Shown in pieces: positions 22,540 through 30,360 of a stretch of DNA of 38,295 bases. The stretch spans positions 1-38,295 of the forward strand of contig JNWL01000060.1 of NCBI GenBank assembly GCA_000716465.1, given 5' to 3'. The notes under the pieces are model-generated. The model had not been told where the DNA came from. It worked only from the letters and a program-made list of their open reading frames with translations, and did not search any database. This DNA is from Streptomyces bikiniensis (lineage in GTDB: Bacteria > Actinomycetota > Actinomycetes > Streptomycetales > Streptomycetaceae). A program made the position numbers and the translations under genes. Numbering within the stretch: position 1 is the first letter of the stretch; each line of letters opens with the position of its first letter.

Positions 22540-23377
22540 GGCCGTGTCCTATGTGGTGAGGCGGTTGTTGGGGTTGTCATAGGGCGGGGTACGTGGAGTT
22601 GGATTGTTCCGGATGGGCTGTGGGAGATCGCGAAGCCGTTGATCCCACCCTCTCGGGTGCGGCCGCAGGGTGGCGGGACGCAGAACACGCCTGATGAGAC
22701 ACTGTTCGCCGCGATCATCTACGTCCTGGTCAGCGGCTGTGCCTGGCGAGCTTTGCCGCCCTGCTTCGGGATGTCGAAGTTCACCGCGCATCGCCGGTTC
22801 CTGATCTGGTCCCGGGCACGTGGGGCCGGCTGCACGAGGAGATCCTGCACCGTCTCGACGACGCTGGCCTGCTTGACCTGTCCCGCGCCGTGCTCGACTC
22901 CGGCCACGTCCGGGCGAAAGAAGGGGCGATCTCACCGGTCCGAGCCCCGTGAACCGCGGCAAGGCGGGTCCCAAGATGCACGTCCTGTCGGATGCGAACG
23001 GACTGTCCCTCGTCGTCGGTCTCACCGCGGCCAACGTCCATGACAGCCAGGCCCTGAAGCCCATGGTGCTCGGTCGCCAAACGAGACACGACCCCCACCG
23101 CGGCCGACACTTCAAGCCCCAGCGTCTGCATGCCGACAAGGCCTACGGCATACCTGAACTGCGAAAATGGCTCCGCGGTAAACGCATCGGCGTCCGCATC
23201 GCCCGCAAGGGCATCGAGTCCTCCGAACGACTCGGCCGCCGCAGATGGGTGATCGAGCGGACCATCTCCTGGCTGACCGGCTACCGCCGGCTCAACCACC
23301 GCTACGAGCGCCATCTCCGCAACTACCTGGCCTTCCTCGGTCTCGCCGCAGTCATCTGCTGCTGCAAGCGACTGGGC
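22540..23377 (+). mobile_element. Decayed IS5-family insertion sequence
   Basis: The left end (GGCCGTGTCCTATGTGGTG) and an IS5-type DDE transposase reading frame are recognisable: SWIVPDGLWEIAKPLIPPSR, GCAWRALPP, KMHVLSDANGLSLVVGLTAA, HADKAYGIPELRKWL and RRRWVIERTISWLTGYRRL. The expected right terminal repeat is absent: after CCCKRL (about 23370) the sequence changes into a fragment of another gene. The left end lies 12 bases after the last iteron. Confidence 0.8.
22579..23377 (+). pseudogene. IS5-family transposase, frameshifted and start lost
   Basis: The frame begins at an ATA (22579-22581) where relatives usually have ATG before GRGTWSWIVPDG. It runs to FLIWSRA (about 22820), then needs a shift to continue as WGRLHEEILHRLDDAGLLDL, and another near 22920 to reach GPSPVNRGKAGPKMHVLSD. 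The catalytic Asp region (SRAVLDSGHVRAKKG), second Asp (LHADKAYG) and Glu (RRWVIERT) are all still visible. Two shifts and a lost start make activity unlikely. Confidence 0.75.
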
Positions 23378-23665
23378 ACGGGCCGGTGGTGTCGTAACCG
23401 TCGGGGCCATCGTCCTCACGCACCTTCTTCCAGTCGATGACGTACCTCTTCGTACCGCGCCAGCCGCATGTACACCGCCCAGCATTGATGCCGCAGTGGG
23501 CTGGTGGAACTGGCCGTCGCAGTGTCACCAGGACGTCGACTCGTGGAAGGTGCTCCCGCTGCCCAGGTCGAAGAAGACCGGACCCGGCTCACTGCCGTCG
23601 GCCGGTAACACTCCGACCATGTCCTTGCCCGACTCGAACCCGTCCCGCCGCCGGACGTAACGTCT
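23378..23665 (-). pseudogene. Fragment related to the gene at 37547-38167
   Basis: The plus-strand sequence GTGTCGTA...CCAGTCGATG...CGCGCCAGCCGCA...TCGACTCGTGGAAGGTG...GCCCAGGTCGAAGA lines up base by base with 37880-38135, with indels and substitutions. It corresponds to the N-terminal half (FHESSDWWHYDG-like and CGWRGAKTYPIDW-like parts) read on the minus strand. Frames are broken. The IS5 element has replaced its 3' portion. Confidence 0.7.
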
Positions 23666-23840
23666 GCTTGGAGTGCCTGAGCTGAGACATGTCCAGGTAG
23701 TAAGTGTCCGGACCCTGTTGAGAGACGGTGGTCAGCTGTAGGACCAGCAGGATCAAGCCGTAGCTACAGATTGTCGTCGGTACGCCACTTGTAGACTCGG
23801 CGCACGCCGTTAGCCACGACGCGCGTGCAAAGGGGGATGC

Positions 23841-24269
23841 ATGTCGACATTCGAAGAGGAGTGGAGTCAGCTCAAAGCAGACGCGCTCCGCAGGCGGGCC
23901 ACGAGCATGGAGCTCGCCTCGACGGGGGAGAGCGGGGGGCCGGCTCCGGGGCTGGGAAACGCGGACCTCGGTCTGCGTGATGCTCCTATACGCGCCAAAA
24001 CCCCGGGCTTACGGACCGCCAACGGTGAAGTACGTAAGAAGGCCAAGCTCGATGACGCGGCGACCGTTGGCAAAACCCATGCGGGATGGGACGCGGGAAC
24101 GGCGAGCAACGACTGTGTGAGCGCCTGGCAGAAGCGACTCCACAAGCTCAGCGACCTGGTCGAAGATGCCGCCGACGCGCTCACCAAGGGTATGGACCAG
24201 CAGATCAGCGAAGACGTCTCCATCGCGGCACAGCTCAGGGCTTCCAGTAACTGGCTGGAGGACGCCTGA
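23841..24269 (+). CDS. WXG-like helical protein, first gene of an export-type operon
   Basis: A 142-residue protein from ATG 23841, with AAAGGGGGA upstream. It is predicted almost wholly helical: STFEEEWSQLKADALRRRAT, then GTASNDCVSAWQKRLHKLSD, LVEDAADALTKGMD and AAQLRASSNWLEDA. There is no signal peptide. The size and amphipathic pattern resemble WXG100/ESX-type substrates or chaperone partners, although a strict WxG turn is not seen. It overlaps the next start (TGATG at 24267-24271), so the two products are probably made in equal amounts and may pair. Confidence 0.65.
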   Translation: MSTFEEEWSQLKADALRRRATSMELASTGESGGPAPGLGNADLGLRDAPIRAKTPGLRTANGEVRKKAKLDDAATVGKTHAGWDAGTASNDCVSAWQKRLHKLSDLVEDAADALTKGMDQQISEDVSIAAQLRASSNWLEDA

Positions 24270-25621
24270 TGGTCTCCGTCCCCGAACTCGACAAAGCTCG
24301 GCCCCAGCAGTGGCGGGAGGCTGCGGACGACGCCATCGGTGCTGCCAAGCAGTGCGAGATGGCGGCCGGGTACGCGCGTGACGAAATCGCCGCGACGCTT
24401 CGCCAGTGCTGGGCGGGCGACGCCGGGCGCGCGGCGCGGGCCACGTTCGTCAAGCACGCGGGCGACTACGAGGCAGCCGCCATCGCCCTGCGGGCGATGG
24501 CACGGACGTACGACGACCTCGCCGACCACATTGCGTCCGCCCAGCGCGACCTGCACAGTGCACTCGACTACGCGCACCGCAACGGCCTGAAGGTAGACGA
24601 CAGCGGTCGGGTCGATTTCGCCAGACCCACCGCCGAAGCACCAGGCGGCGAAGGCAGCGAAAAGATCACACATGCGCACGGGATCATCTCCGATGCCCTC
24701 GCCAAGGCAAGCCTGGCCGACACCGACGCAGCTCGCTCCCTGCGCACCGTTGAAGCCCTGACAAACATTGACGATCCGAACCTCGCCAAGAAGGCGCTCG
24801 ACAAGAACAGTCCACTGGGCATCGCCCTGCGCCTGTCCGGCGGACTGGACGGCCTGCACCCCATCAACGTCCCGCCGAACGTCCTCACCGCCGTGAACCT
24901 GGCCTCCACCGAAACCGGTATCAGCCGCAAACTGCTCCTGGCCATCCTCTGGCAGGAACAGCAGTGGTACCAGAACCACAACCCGAGCCTTCGCGGCCCC
25001 TTGACCGAGTTCGGCCGCTTCTTCGACTGGAGCCTCACCCTCGGCCCGAAACCGGACAAGTCCCTGGGCATCACCCATATGAAGACCGACACCGCAAGGA
25101 GCGTCGTCGAGAAGAACCGTGAAGCGTTCCGACTCGAGGACGGCAGGTATCTGGCCGACCTGAGCGACGTCGAACTCGCGGCACTCATCGAACACAACCC
25201 GGACCTGGACGTACGGCTGAGCGCCCACCACCTGGCCGACCTCCGCGACCAGCCGTACGGTGCCCGCACGGACAAGCAGCTATTCACGCTCTACGCCGCC
25301 GACACGCCGGACGTGCGCGAGAAGAACGAACAGTACGGCGACGAATCCGACCAGCGCGGCGGCGACATCAAGGCGCGAGGCCGGAACTGGGACAGGATCG
25401 AGCCGCATCTCGACGACGCGATGGCCTGGGACGCCCTCAGCGACGAAGAACAGGCGCAAGCCATCCGGGAGCTGGAGGCCCAGACCCCCGCAGGACACAG
25501 CCTGTCCCTTCATCCCCTGTACCGCGCAGGCCTGGCCACCGGCACCGGGACCGGCGAACCGGAACCTGGAACACCGTCACCCAGTCCCGGACCTTCCCCC
25601 ACACCACCCGGAGCCCACTGA
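24269..25621 (+). CDS. WXG-like protein with putative muramidase/transglycosylase domain
   Basis: A 450-residue protein from ATG 24269. Residues 1-115 are a WXG-like helical hairpin (ARPQQWREAADDAIGAAKQ, a WAGDAGRAARATF turn, then ALRAMARTYDDLADHIASAQ). Residues ~200-300 resemble lysozyme-like or lytic transglycosylase domains: ETGISRKLLLAILWQEQQWY, then LGITHMKTDTARSVV, with Glu at the ILWQEQ position as catalytic candidate. Residues 330-425 are charged and helical; the tail is a Pro/Ser/Gly-rich linker. No Sec signal, so export would need an ESX-like route that is not visible in the window. A lipoprotein gene follows after 4 bases. Confidence 0.65.
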   Translation: MVSVPELDKARPQQWREAADDAIGAAKQCEMAAGYARDEIAATLRQCWAGDAGRAARATFVKHAGDYEAAAIALRAMARTYDDLADHIASAQRDLHSALDYAHRNGLKVDDSGRVDFARPTAEAPGGEGSEKITHAHGIISDALAKASLADTDAARSLRTVEALTNIDDPNLAKKALDKNSPLGIALRLSGGLDGLHPINVPPNVLTAVNLASTETGISRKLLLAILWQEQQWYQNHNPSLRGPLTEFGRFFDWSLTLGPKPDKSLGITHMKTDTARSVVEKNREAFRLEDGRYLADLSDVELAALIEHNPDLDVRLSAHHLADLRDQPYGARTDKQLFTLYAADTPDVREKNEQYGDESDQRGGDIKARGRNWDRIEPHLDDAMAWDALSDEEQAQAIRELEAQTPAGHSLSLHPLYRAGLATGTGTGEPEPGTPSPSPGPSPTPPGAH

Positions 25622-25625
25622 CCTC

Positions 25626-26435
25626 ATGAAAAGGACGGCGTCCATCCTGACCGCACTCCTTGCACTGGTCGTGCTCACCGGGTGCGACCGGTTCGAGCCG
25701 CGCGGCGGGAAACCCCTCGACCCCATGCCGGCCAACGTCCCCACAACGCCGCAGTACACGACGCCCGACGAGGTCGTGGCCGCACTGGAACGTGCGGGCA
25801 TGCCCTGCAAAGTACTGCGGCGCAGGACCGGCGCCCTGGACTGCGAGGCGCAGATCTCGGGGACGGCAGTGGAGAACCAGATCCAGGTCCTGAACCCCAA
25901 GGAATTCAGCCGGGACGAGGTCGGCGACTCCATCGCCACCTGGCGCAACAGCGGTACCACCATCGTCGCGGCGGGCAACTGGTTCATCCGCGTCCTGCCC
26001 AATGACGTCCCCGTCTACTCAATTAAGATCGCCAAGGCGGTCGGCGCCATCGTCCTCCCTCCCCCCTACCCGCTGCCCGACATCCCCAGCACACCCGCAT
26101 ACCGTTCCACGGACGCGCTGGCCGACGCCCTGAACAAGGCAGACTCCTGCGCCGACCGAGAACGACAGCCGACAGGAGAACTACTGTGCGGAACACGAGC
26201 CTCGGAAAACAAGGCCTGTGACGCGTCCTGGGCGAACCACCGTGCCCTCCTGCTCGTGCACGACAATGCCGCGGCCCGCGACGACTACATCCGGCTCCTT
26301 CTCAGCAACGATCACACACCCGCCGCCATCGTCACGGCCGCGAACTGGACCATCCAGTTCTGCGACCCCGCCCAAGCACGCTCGACAGCTGACACGCTAG
26401 GAGGAGTCCTGATCAACCACAGCCCCACCACATAA
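25626..26435 (+). CDS. Lipoprotein, last gene of the WXG operon
   Basis: A 269-residue protein from ATG 25626, four bases after the previous stop. Lipoprotein signal: KRTASILTALLALVVLTGC, with lipobox LTGC and Cys at residue 20. The mature part contains two similar units, each starting with a P-YTTPDEVVAALERAGMPCK-like helix (residues ~45 and ~160: AYRSTDALADALNKADSC) and a Cys pair, followed by a strand-rich segment ending in ATW/NW-I. It is an internally duplicated, disulphide-containing surface protein. Its location suggests that it receives, anchors or neutralises the upstream muramidase-like product; this is inference. Confidence 0.75.
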   Translation: MKRTASILTALLALVVLTGCDRFEPRGGKPLDPMPANVPTTPQYTTPDEVVAALERAGMPCKVLRRRTGALDCEAQISGTAVENQIQVLNPKEFSRDEVGDSIATWRNSGTTIVAAGNWFIRVLPNDVPVYSIKIAKAVGAIVLPPPYPLPDIPSTPAYRSTDALADALNKADSCADRERQPTGELLCGTRASENKACDASWANHRALLLVHDNAAARDDYIRLLLSNDHTPAAIVTAANWTIQFCDPAQARSTADTLGGVLINHSPTT

Positions 26436-26629
26436 ATGGAACCGCAGAGGTCATTTTCGCCCGATGTTTCATCCCGTGATGGGATGTTCTGTGGTGCCCT
26501 TCGAGTCACGCCAGGAAATGGTGTTCTCGTTGGTAGGGTGGCGGCCCATCCCACCAGCCACGTAGACCGGGAGGTAGGGAGGCCTGCGGTCCTCGACTTC
26601 ATTATGGTCGCTCGTTGTCTATATGTGGG

Positions 26630-26661
26630 CCGGGCCCCAGGAAATGAGTCCTGGGGCCCGG
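26630..26661. terminator. Perfect 13-bp hairpin terminator
   Basis: CCGGGCCCCAGGA (26630-26642) pairs with TCCTGGGGCCCGG (26649-26661), loop AATGAG. It lies between the lipoprotein gene (+) and the FG-GAP fragment (-), and can serve both. Confidence 0.75.
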
Positions 26662-26706
26662 TGGCTTTGCTTGGGGATCGGTCGTTCAAGCGGCCGTCGT
26701 GTCTGG

Positions 26707-27400
26707 TCAGGGCAGGGTGGGCCAGGCCTTGATGCTGGTGCCGAAGGTGCCCTGGCCGTCGCCCTTGTAGAAGTTGAGGTTGGTGCCCCATCGGCCGAGA
26801 AGGTCGGTCTTCTTGTCGCCGTTGTAGTCGCCGGCGTAGATCTTGATGCCGCCCCAGCCGTTGTCGGGCCAGATGTTGACGCCGTTGTTGAGGGTGCCGC
26901 TCGCGTTGCCGTCGTAACGCATGAGGTAGCCGTTGGTGGAGACGGCGACGACGTCGTCGCGGGTGTCGGTGTTGATGTCGCCCGTGGTGAGGGTCTTCAT
27001 GCTCTTCCACGAGGTGTCGGGCCACATCTGGCGCTTCTGCTCAGTGAGCAGGCCGTTGGCGTCGGTGTGGTAGCCGTAGAGGCTGCCGCCACTCCAGACG
27101 GCGAGGATGCCGTCACGGCCGGAGGTGTCGACCTTGTAGCGGGCGATCTGGAGCATGCTGCGCCAGTCGAAGGTGTCGGACCACATCTTCTTGGCGGGAG
27201 CCAGGGTGCCGTCGCCGTTGTAGTCGCCGGCGACGATGTCGGTGAAGGTTTTCCAGCTGCCGTCGAGCTTCCACAGGAGGCGGCCGTACTCGAAGGTGCC
27301 GTCGGCGCGGCCGTAGGCGGAGTGGAGGTTGCCGTCGGCGGTGACGACGGCGATGTCGGAACGGCCGTCCTTGACGGATACCTGGTGCAGATCACCGGCT
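26707..27400 (-). pseudogene. C-terminal FG-GAP/VCBS-repeat fragment of a secreted protein
   Basis: About 230 residues made of repeats with calcium-binding-like loops: DIVAGDYNGDGTL, TTGDINTDTRDDVV and YAGDYNGDKKTDLLGRWG, with GNLHSAYGRADG, GGSLYGYHTDANG, NGYLMRYDGNAS and NLNFYKGDGQG strands between them. This is the beta-propeller tail found on exported hydrolases and lectin-like proteins of Streptomyces. No signal peptide or catalytic domain precedes it: the frame loses coding character near 27400, where a hairpin terminator lies. The N-terminal part has therefore been deleted or left behind during a rearrangement. Confidence 0.75.
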
Positions 27401-27408
27401 GATCCAGG

Positions 27409-27449
27409 CGCCGGGGGCGGAGCGGTCAAGCGCCGCTCCGCCCCCGGCG
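27409..27449. terminator. Perfect 17-bp hairpin terminator
   Basis: CGCCGGGGGCGGAGCGG (27409-27425) pairs fully with 27433-27449, loop of 7. It follows the stop of the gene at 27451-27903 on the minus strand by a base or two and stands exactly where the FG-GAP fragment begins. Confidence 0.75.
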
Positions 27450-27450
27450 C

Positions 27451-27903
27451 TCATCCGGCCCAGAACTGGGCCAGATACCGCTCCACGCCCTGAGGAACGC
27501 CGGTGAGGCACGCTTGCGCCGCATTCGCACGCCCCCGGCAGTAGATACGAACGTTCCACTCCATCGGCTCGCGGGGCAAGGCGACCGATTGCGCAGCGGG
27601 GCCGCCGGTCACCGACCACAGGCGCAGCTCTCCGGACCGGCATTCGATACGCGCATTCGCGAACTCATCCCACTTGCCATCGGGTTGCGTAGGGACTGCG
27701 CTCCAGATTTCGGCGTCGAAGGAAACGGTCTGAGTGTGTCCAGCGCTCGTCAGGTCGATACGGCCGGGCCGCTGGGAGACGAATGGCCCCCGGGTAAAGC
27801 CTTCTGGGAACATCGTCGGTAACCACGCGTCGTCGGCGTCCTGCAGGCCAAGGCCGTAGTGATCGACGTGAGCATCGATGTGCTGGGTCTCTAAAAGTGT
27901 CAC
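27451..27903 (-). CDS. Hypothetical protein
   Basis: A 150-residue cytoplasmic protein from GTG at 27901-27903. It looks like a small beta-rich domain: HVDHYGLGLQDADDAWLPTM, then VSFDAEIWSAVPTQPDG, ELRLWSVTGG, EWNVRIYCRGRANA and QGVERYLAQFWAG at the end. No signal peptide, membrane segment or known motif. The style (compact, acidic, Trp-rich) resembles immunity proteins to polymorphic toxins, but no toxin gene adjoins it. A strong hairpin ends the transcript. Confidence 0.6.
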   Translation of the reverse strand: MTLLETQHIDAHVDHYGLGLQDADDAWLPTMFPEGFTRGPFVSQRPGRIDLTSAGHTQTVSFDAEIWSAVPTQPDGKWDEFANARIECRSGELRLWSVTGGPAAQSVALPREPMEWNVRIYCRGRANAAQACLTGVPQGVERYLAQFWAG

Positions 27904-27964
27904 GTCCCCGACCGTAGCGTTCCAAAAGCTCGTGACGCGATCATGTTCGGGACTTCTTGAGTCG

Positions 27965-28250
27965 TCAGATCATGGGCAGAACCTGGCGTTCTCGCAATTC
28001 GCGGCGGTTTGGACTGGAGTCGTACCCTTTGTCACCGAGGATGGCTCCGGGACCCTGTCCTGGGTAGCCGGACGTCGGCGGTGCGGAGGGGGGCGAGCAG
28101 ACCAGTGTCGTCGAGGTGGTGCAGGATCTTCTCGTGCAGCCCGCCTCCATAGACCAGCACGGGACCAGACCAGGCACCGGTGACGGACGGTCGTCCTGAA
28201 GACACCGAACCGCGGTGGCAGAACCCGTAAGGCGCATTCACTGACCCGGG
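27965..28250 (-). pseudogene. Degenerate IS5-type transposase remnant
   Basis: On the minus strand pieces in different frames match an IS5-like transposase: LRVLPPRFGVFRTTVRHRC, then LHEKILHHLDDTGLLA, and GAILGDKGYDSSPNRRELRE with a catalytic-region Asp, ending VLPMI. Internal deletions and shifts have destroyed it. No terminal repeats found. Confidence 0.65.
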
Positions 28251-28339
28251 CGGGGGTGAAGGAGGCTCCGCAACCACATCGCATCGATTTCGAGGGGCAT
28301 CAGGACAGTGTCCTCACCCCTGCAGAAGCGGAGTGCATT

Positions 28340-28846
28340 ATGCCGAACGTGGACCTTTCCCAGACCGGACCCAGGCACCGAGGCTCGCGCTGGCCCGTCC
28401 TGCTGGGGCTTCTGGTGGCCTGTTATGCCGTTGCCGTGCTCGGCGGACTGGCTTCTGCGGATGCGGGCGACACCTACAACGCGCTGGACCGGCCGTCCTG
28501 GGCCCCGCCCGGATGGCTTTTCGGACCCGTGTGGACCGTGCTGTACGGCACCATCGCCGTTGCCGCGTGGCTGGTCCTGCAAAACCCGCAGAGGCCCGCG
28601 CGCACGGCCATGACCTGGTGGTCGGTCCAACTGCTCCTCAACCTCGTCTGGACTCCCCTCTTCTTCGCCGCCGAAGAGTACGGCCTGGCCTTCCTCGACA
28701 TCTGCCTCCTCCTCGCGGCTCTCCTGACCACGATGGTCCTCTTCACCCGACACCGCATGGCCGCCGCGCTCCTGCTCGTCCCTTACGCACTGTGGGTGAC
28801 CTTCGCCGCGGCCCTCAATCTCGCCATCTGGCTCTCCAACACCTGA
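28340..28846 (+). CDS. tspO: TspO/MBR family membrane protein
   Basis: A 168-residue protein from ATG 28340 (GGAG upstream) with five membrane helices. Signature residues of the TspO/peripheral benzodiazepine receptor family are present: YNALDRPSWAPPGWLFGPVW and TVLYGTIAVAAWLV, then MTWWSVQLLLNLVWTPLFF, and C-terminal VPYALWVTFAAALNLAIW. TspO proteins bind porphyrins and other tetrapyrroles in the membrane and influence stress responses. It lies alone between an IS remnant and the multi-HTH gene. Codon use is normal for the window. Confidence 0.92.
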   Translation: MPNVDLSQTGPRHRGSRWPVLLGLLVACYAVAVLGGLASADAGDTYNALDRPSWAPPGWLFGPVWTVLYGTIAVAAWLVLQNPQRPARTAMTWWSVQLLLNLVWTPLFFAAEEYGLAFLDICLLLAALLTTMVLFTRHRMAAALLLVPYALWVTFAAALNLAIWLSNT

Positions 28847-28990
28847 CAGACCCGACACCACTGCCCCGCAGCAGCGACTCTCGAGCCATGCCTGACCGAT
28901 CTGTGGACGACGGCGTTGAACGTCATGCTTTCCCGGACGCCGACGCATCCTCTGTTAAAGCGCCTCGTTGGGCCGGGGGAGGGAGGCGGA

Positions 28991-29992
28991 GTGGTGTGGG
29001 ACGTGAAGGTGTTGTCGGCGTTGATCCGCAGCCGGTATCGCGAGGGTGCGAGTCTTGCGGTGGTGGCGCGGGAGCTGGGGGTGTCGAAGGCGACCGTGCG
29101 GCGTCATATGCCGGCGCGGGAGCGGCGTGATGCGTCGGCCGCGGCGCGGCAGCGGCACCGCAGCCGGGCGCAGACGCCGTATGAGCGGGCGCTGCGGGCC
29201 CAGGTGGTGCGTCTTTACGGTTCGGGGATGTCGCAGCAGCGTGTGGCGGCCACGCTGGGGATCTCGGTCGAGGCGGTGGTGGCCCGCCTCGAACCGGGCC
29301 AGCGGCGTTCGCGGCAGGAAGCGGCCCGGCTCGCCGTCGAGCGGCAGGGCGACCTCCTGCCGAAGGAAGAGATCGTCGCCCGGTATGTGGAGGGCGCCAC
29401 CATGGCCGAGCTCGGCCGGCTCTACGGGGTGCATCCCACCACGATCCGGCGCAGGATCCCCGACGACCTGATCCGCCCCCGGGGCCCCGCCCCGCAGCCC
29501 CGGCCTCGAAGGCAGCAGCGCACGCTGGTCGATGAGGAGGTCCGCCGCCGGTATGCGGCGGGGAAGAGCGCCTACGCGCTCGCCCGCGAGTTCGGTGTCT
29601 CTCCCCACACCATCCGCACCCGGATCCCCGACACCGACTGGCGCACCCCCACACTCGGGGAAGCCTCCGTCCCATCGCCTCGTCCCGCGCGGCCAAAGAC
29701 GGGAGGTGTCCGGATGGTGCTGGCGCTTTCGGACGAGGAGATCCTGGCCCGCTACCGGGCCGGACAGTCCGCGACCGCGATCGGCCGTGCGGCCGGCGTG
29801 GACTGTCGCACGATCCTGCGCCGCATCCCCGAACACGAGCGACGCGGCCATCTCCAGGCGCAGCGGCTGAACCGGCCGGCCCCTGATGTCGGCGCGGACA
29901 CGATCCGCGCGCTGCGTGCCCGCGGTCTGACCTGGGAGGCGATCGGCGCCGAGGTGGGGTTGTCGGTGAAGACGGTCCGCGCCCGCGCGTGA
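28991..29992 (+). CDS. Protein with six tandem helix-turn-helix units
   Basis: A 333-residue protein from GTG 28991 (GGGAGG at 28981-28986; GTG 28994 is an alternative). It consists of six repeated HTH units at about residues 10-40, 67-101, 126-157, 182-213, 248-280 and 302-332. Each has the pattern (I/V)xxRYxxGxSxxxLAxxxGVSxxTIRRRIP, for example EEIVARYVEGATMAELGRLY and DEEILARYRAGQSATAIGRA. They resemble the resolvase/Hin-type C-terminal HTH. Linkers are 15-35 residues, rich in Arg and Pro. There is no catalytic, dimerisation or ligand domain. It is predicted to lie along DNA and read an extended or repeated site. Function unknown. Confidence 0.75.
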   Translation: MVWDVKVLSALIRSRYREGASLAVVARELGVSKATVRRHMPARERRDASAAARQRHRSRAQTPYERALRAQVVRLYGSGMSQQRVAATLGISVEAVVARLEPGQRRSRQEAARLAVERQGDLLPKEEIVARYVEGATMAELGRLYGVHPTTIRRRIPDDLIRPRGPAPQPRPRRQQRTLVDEEVRRRYAAGKSAYALAREFGVSPHTIRTRIPDTDWRTPTLGEASVPSPRPARPKTGGVRMVLALSDEEILARYRAGQSATAIGRAAGVDCRTILRRIPEHERRGHLQAQRLNRPAPDVGADTIRALRARGLTWEAIGAEVGLSVKTVRARA

Positions 29993-30058
29993 ACGTCGGG
30001 GCTCGCCGGCTCCGGCTTCGGCCGTGTCGCAGCATGCCGCTTTGTCCACGGTGCGCGT

Positions 30059-30095
30059 CGTGCCCCGTACCCGGTGGCCTCTGGTACGGGGCACG
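30059..30095 (+). terminator. Perfect 13-bp hairpin after the multi-HTH gene
   Basis: CGTGCCCCGTACC (30059-30071) pairs with GGTACGGGGCACG (30083-30095), loop of 11. It lies 67 bases after the TGA of the multi-HTH gene. Confidence 0.7.
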
Positions 30096-30117
30096 ATGCC
30101 TTCCCGGAACGGCCGGA

Positions 30118-30327
30118 CTACGGGGCGGGGTTGTAGTGGACGACGGTGGTTTCACAGGCCTCGGCGTACACCTTCAGCGCCTCGGCTTCGGTCTGGTCGA
30201 CCGTGAGGCTCCATCGCAGTTTCGTGGCGGTCCATTCGCCGATGTAGCGGCAGTGTGCGTCGGGCAGGGGCGGCATCCAGGTGGCGGGGTCCTGGTCGGC
30301 CTTGGAGCGGTTGGTGCGTGCGGTGAC
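30118..30327 (-). pseudogene. C-terminal fragment of an HNH nuclease gene (direct repeat copy 1)
   Basis: About 69 minus-strand codons ending in TAG (rc of 30118-30120) encode TARTNRSKADQDPATWMPPL, then DAHCRYIGEW and EAEALKVYAEACETTVV, the tail of secreted HNH/DUF1524 (GmrSD C-terminal-like) nucleases. The NRSK-DQDP-W segment is the typical end of the nuclease domain, but the catalytic DH part is absent. The same 210 bases recur at 32620-32829 with about a dozen mismatches and no gaps, offset exactly 2502. Confidence 0.75.
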
Positions 30328-30360
30328 GGCGTGTCAGTGCCACCCTGCATAGTGCCGTTC

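Noticed and set aside
22579..23377. Programmed frameshifting in the IS5 transposase
   Set aside because: Two separate shifts are needed, no clear slippery sequence with structure is seen, and the start codon and right end are also lost, so decay is more likely.
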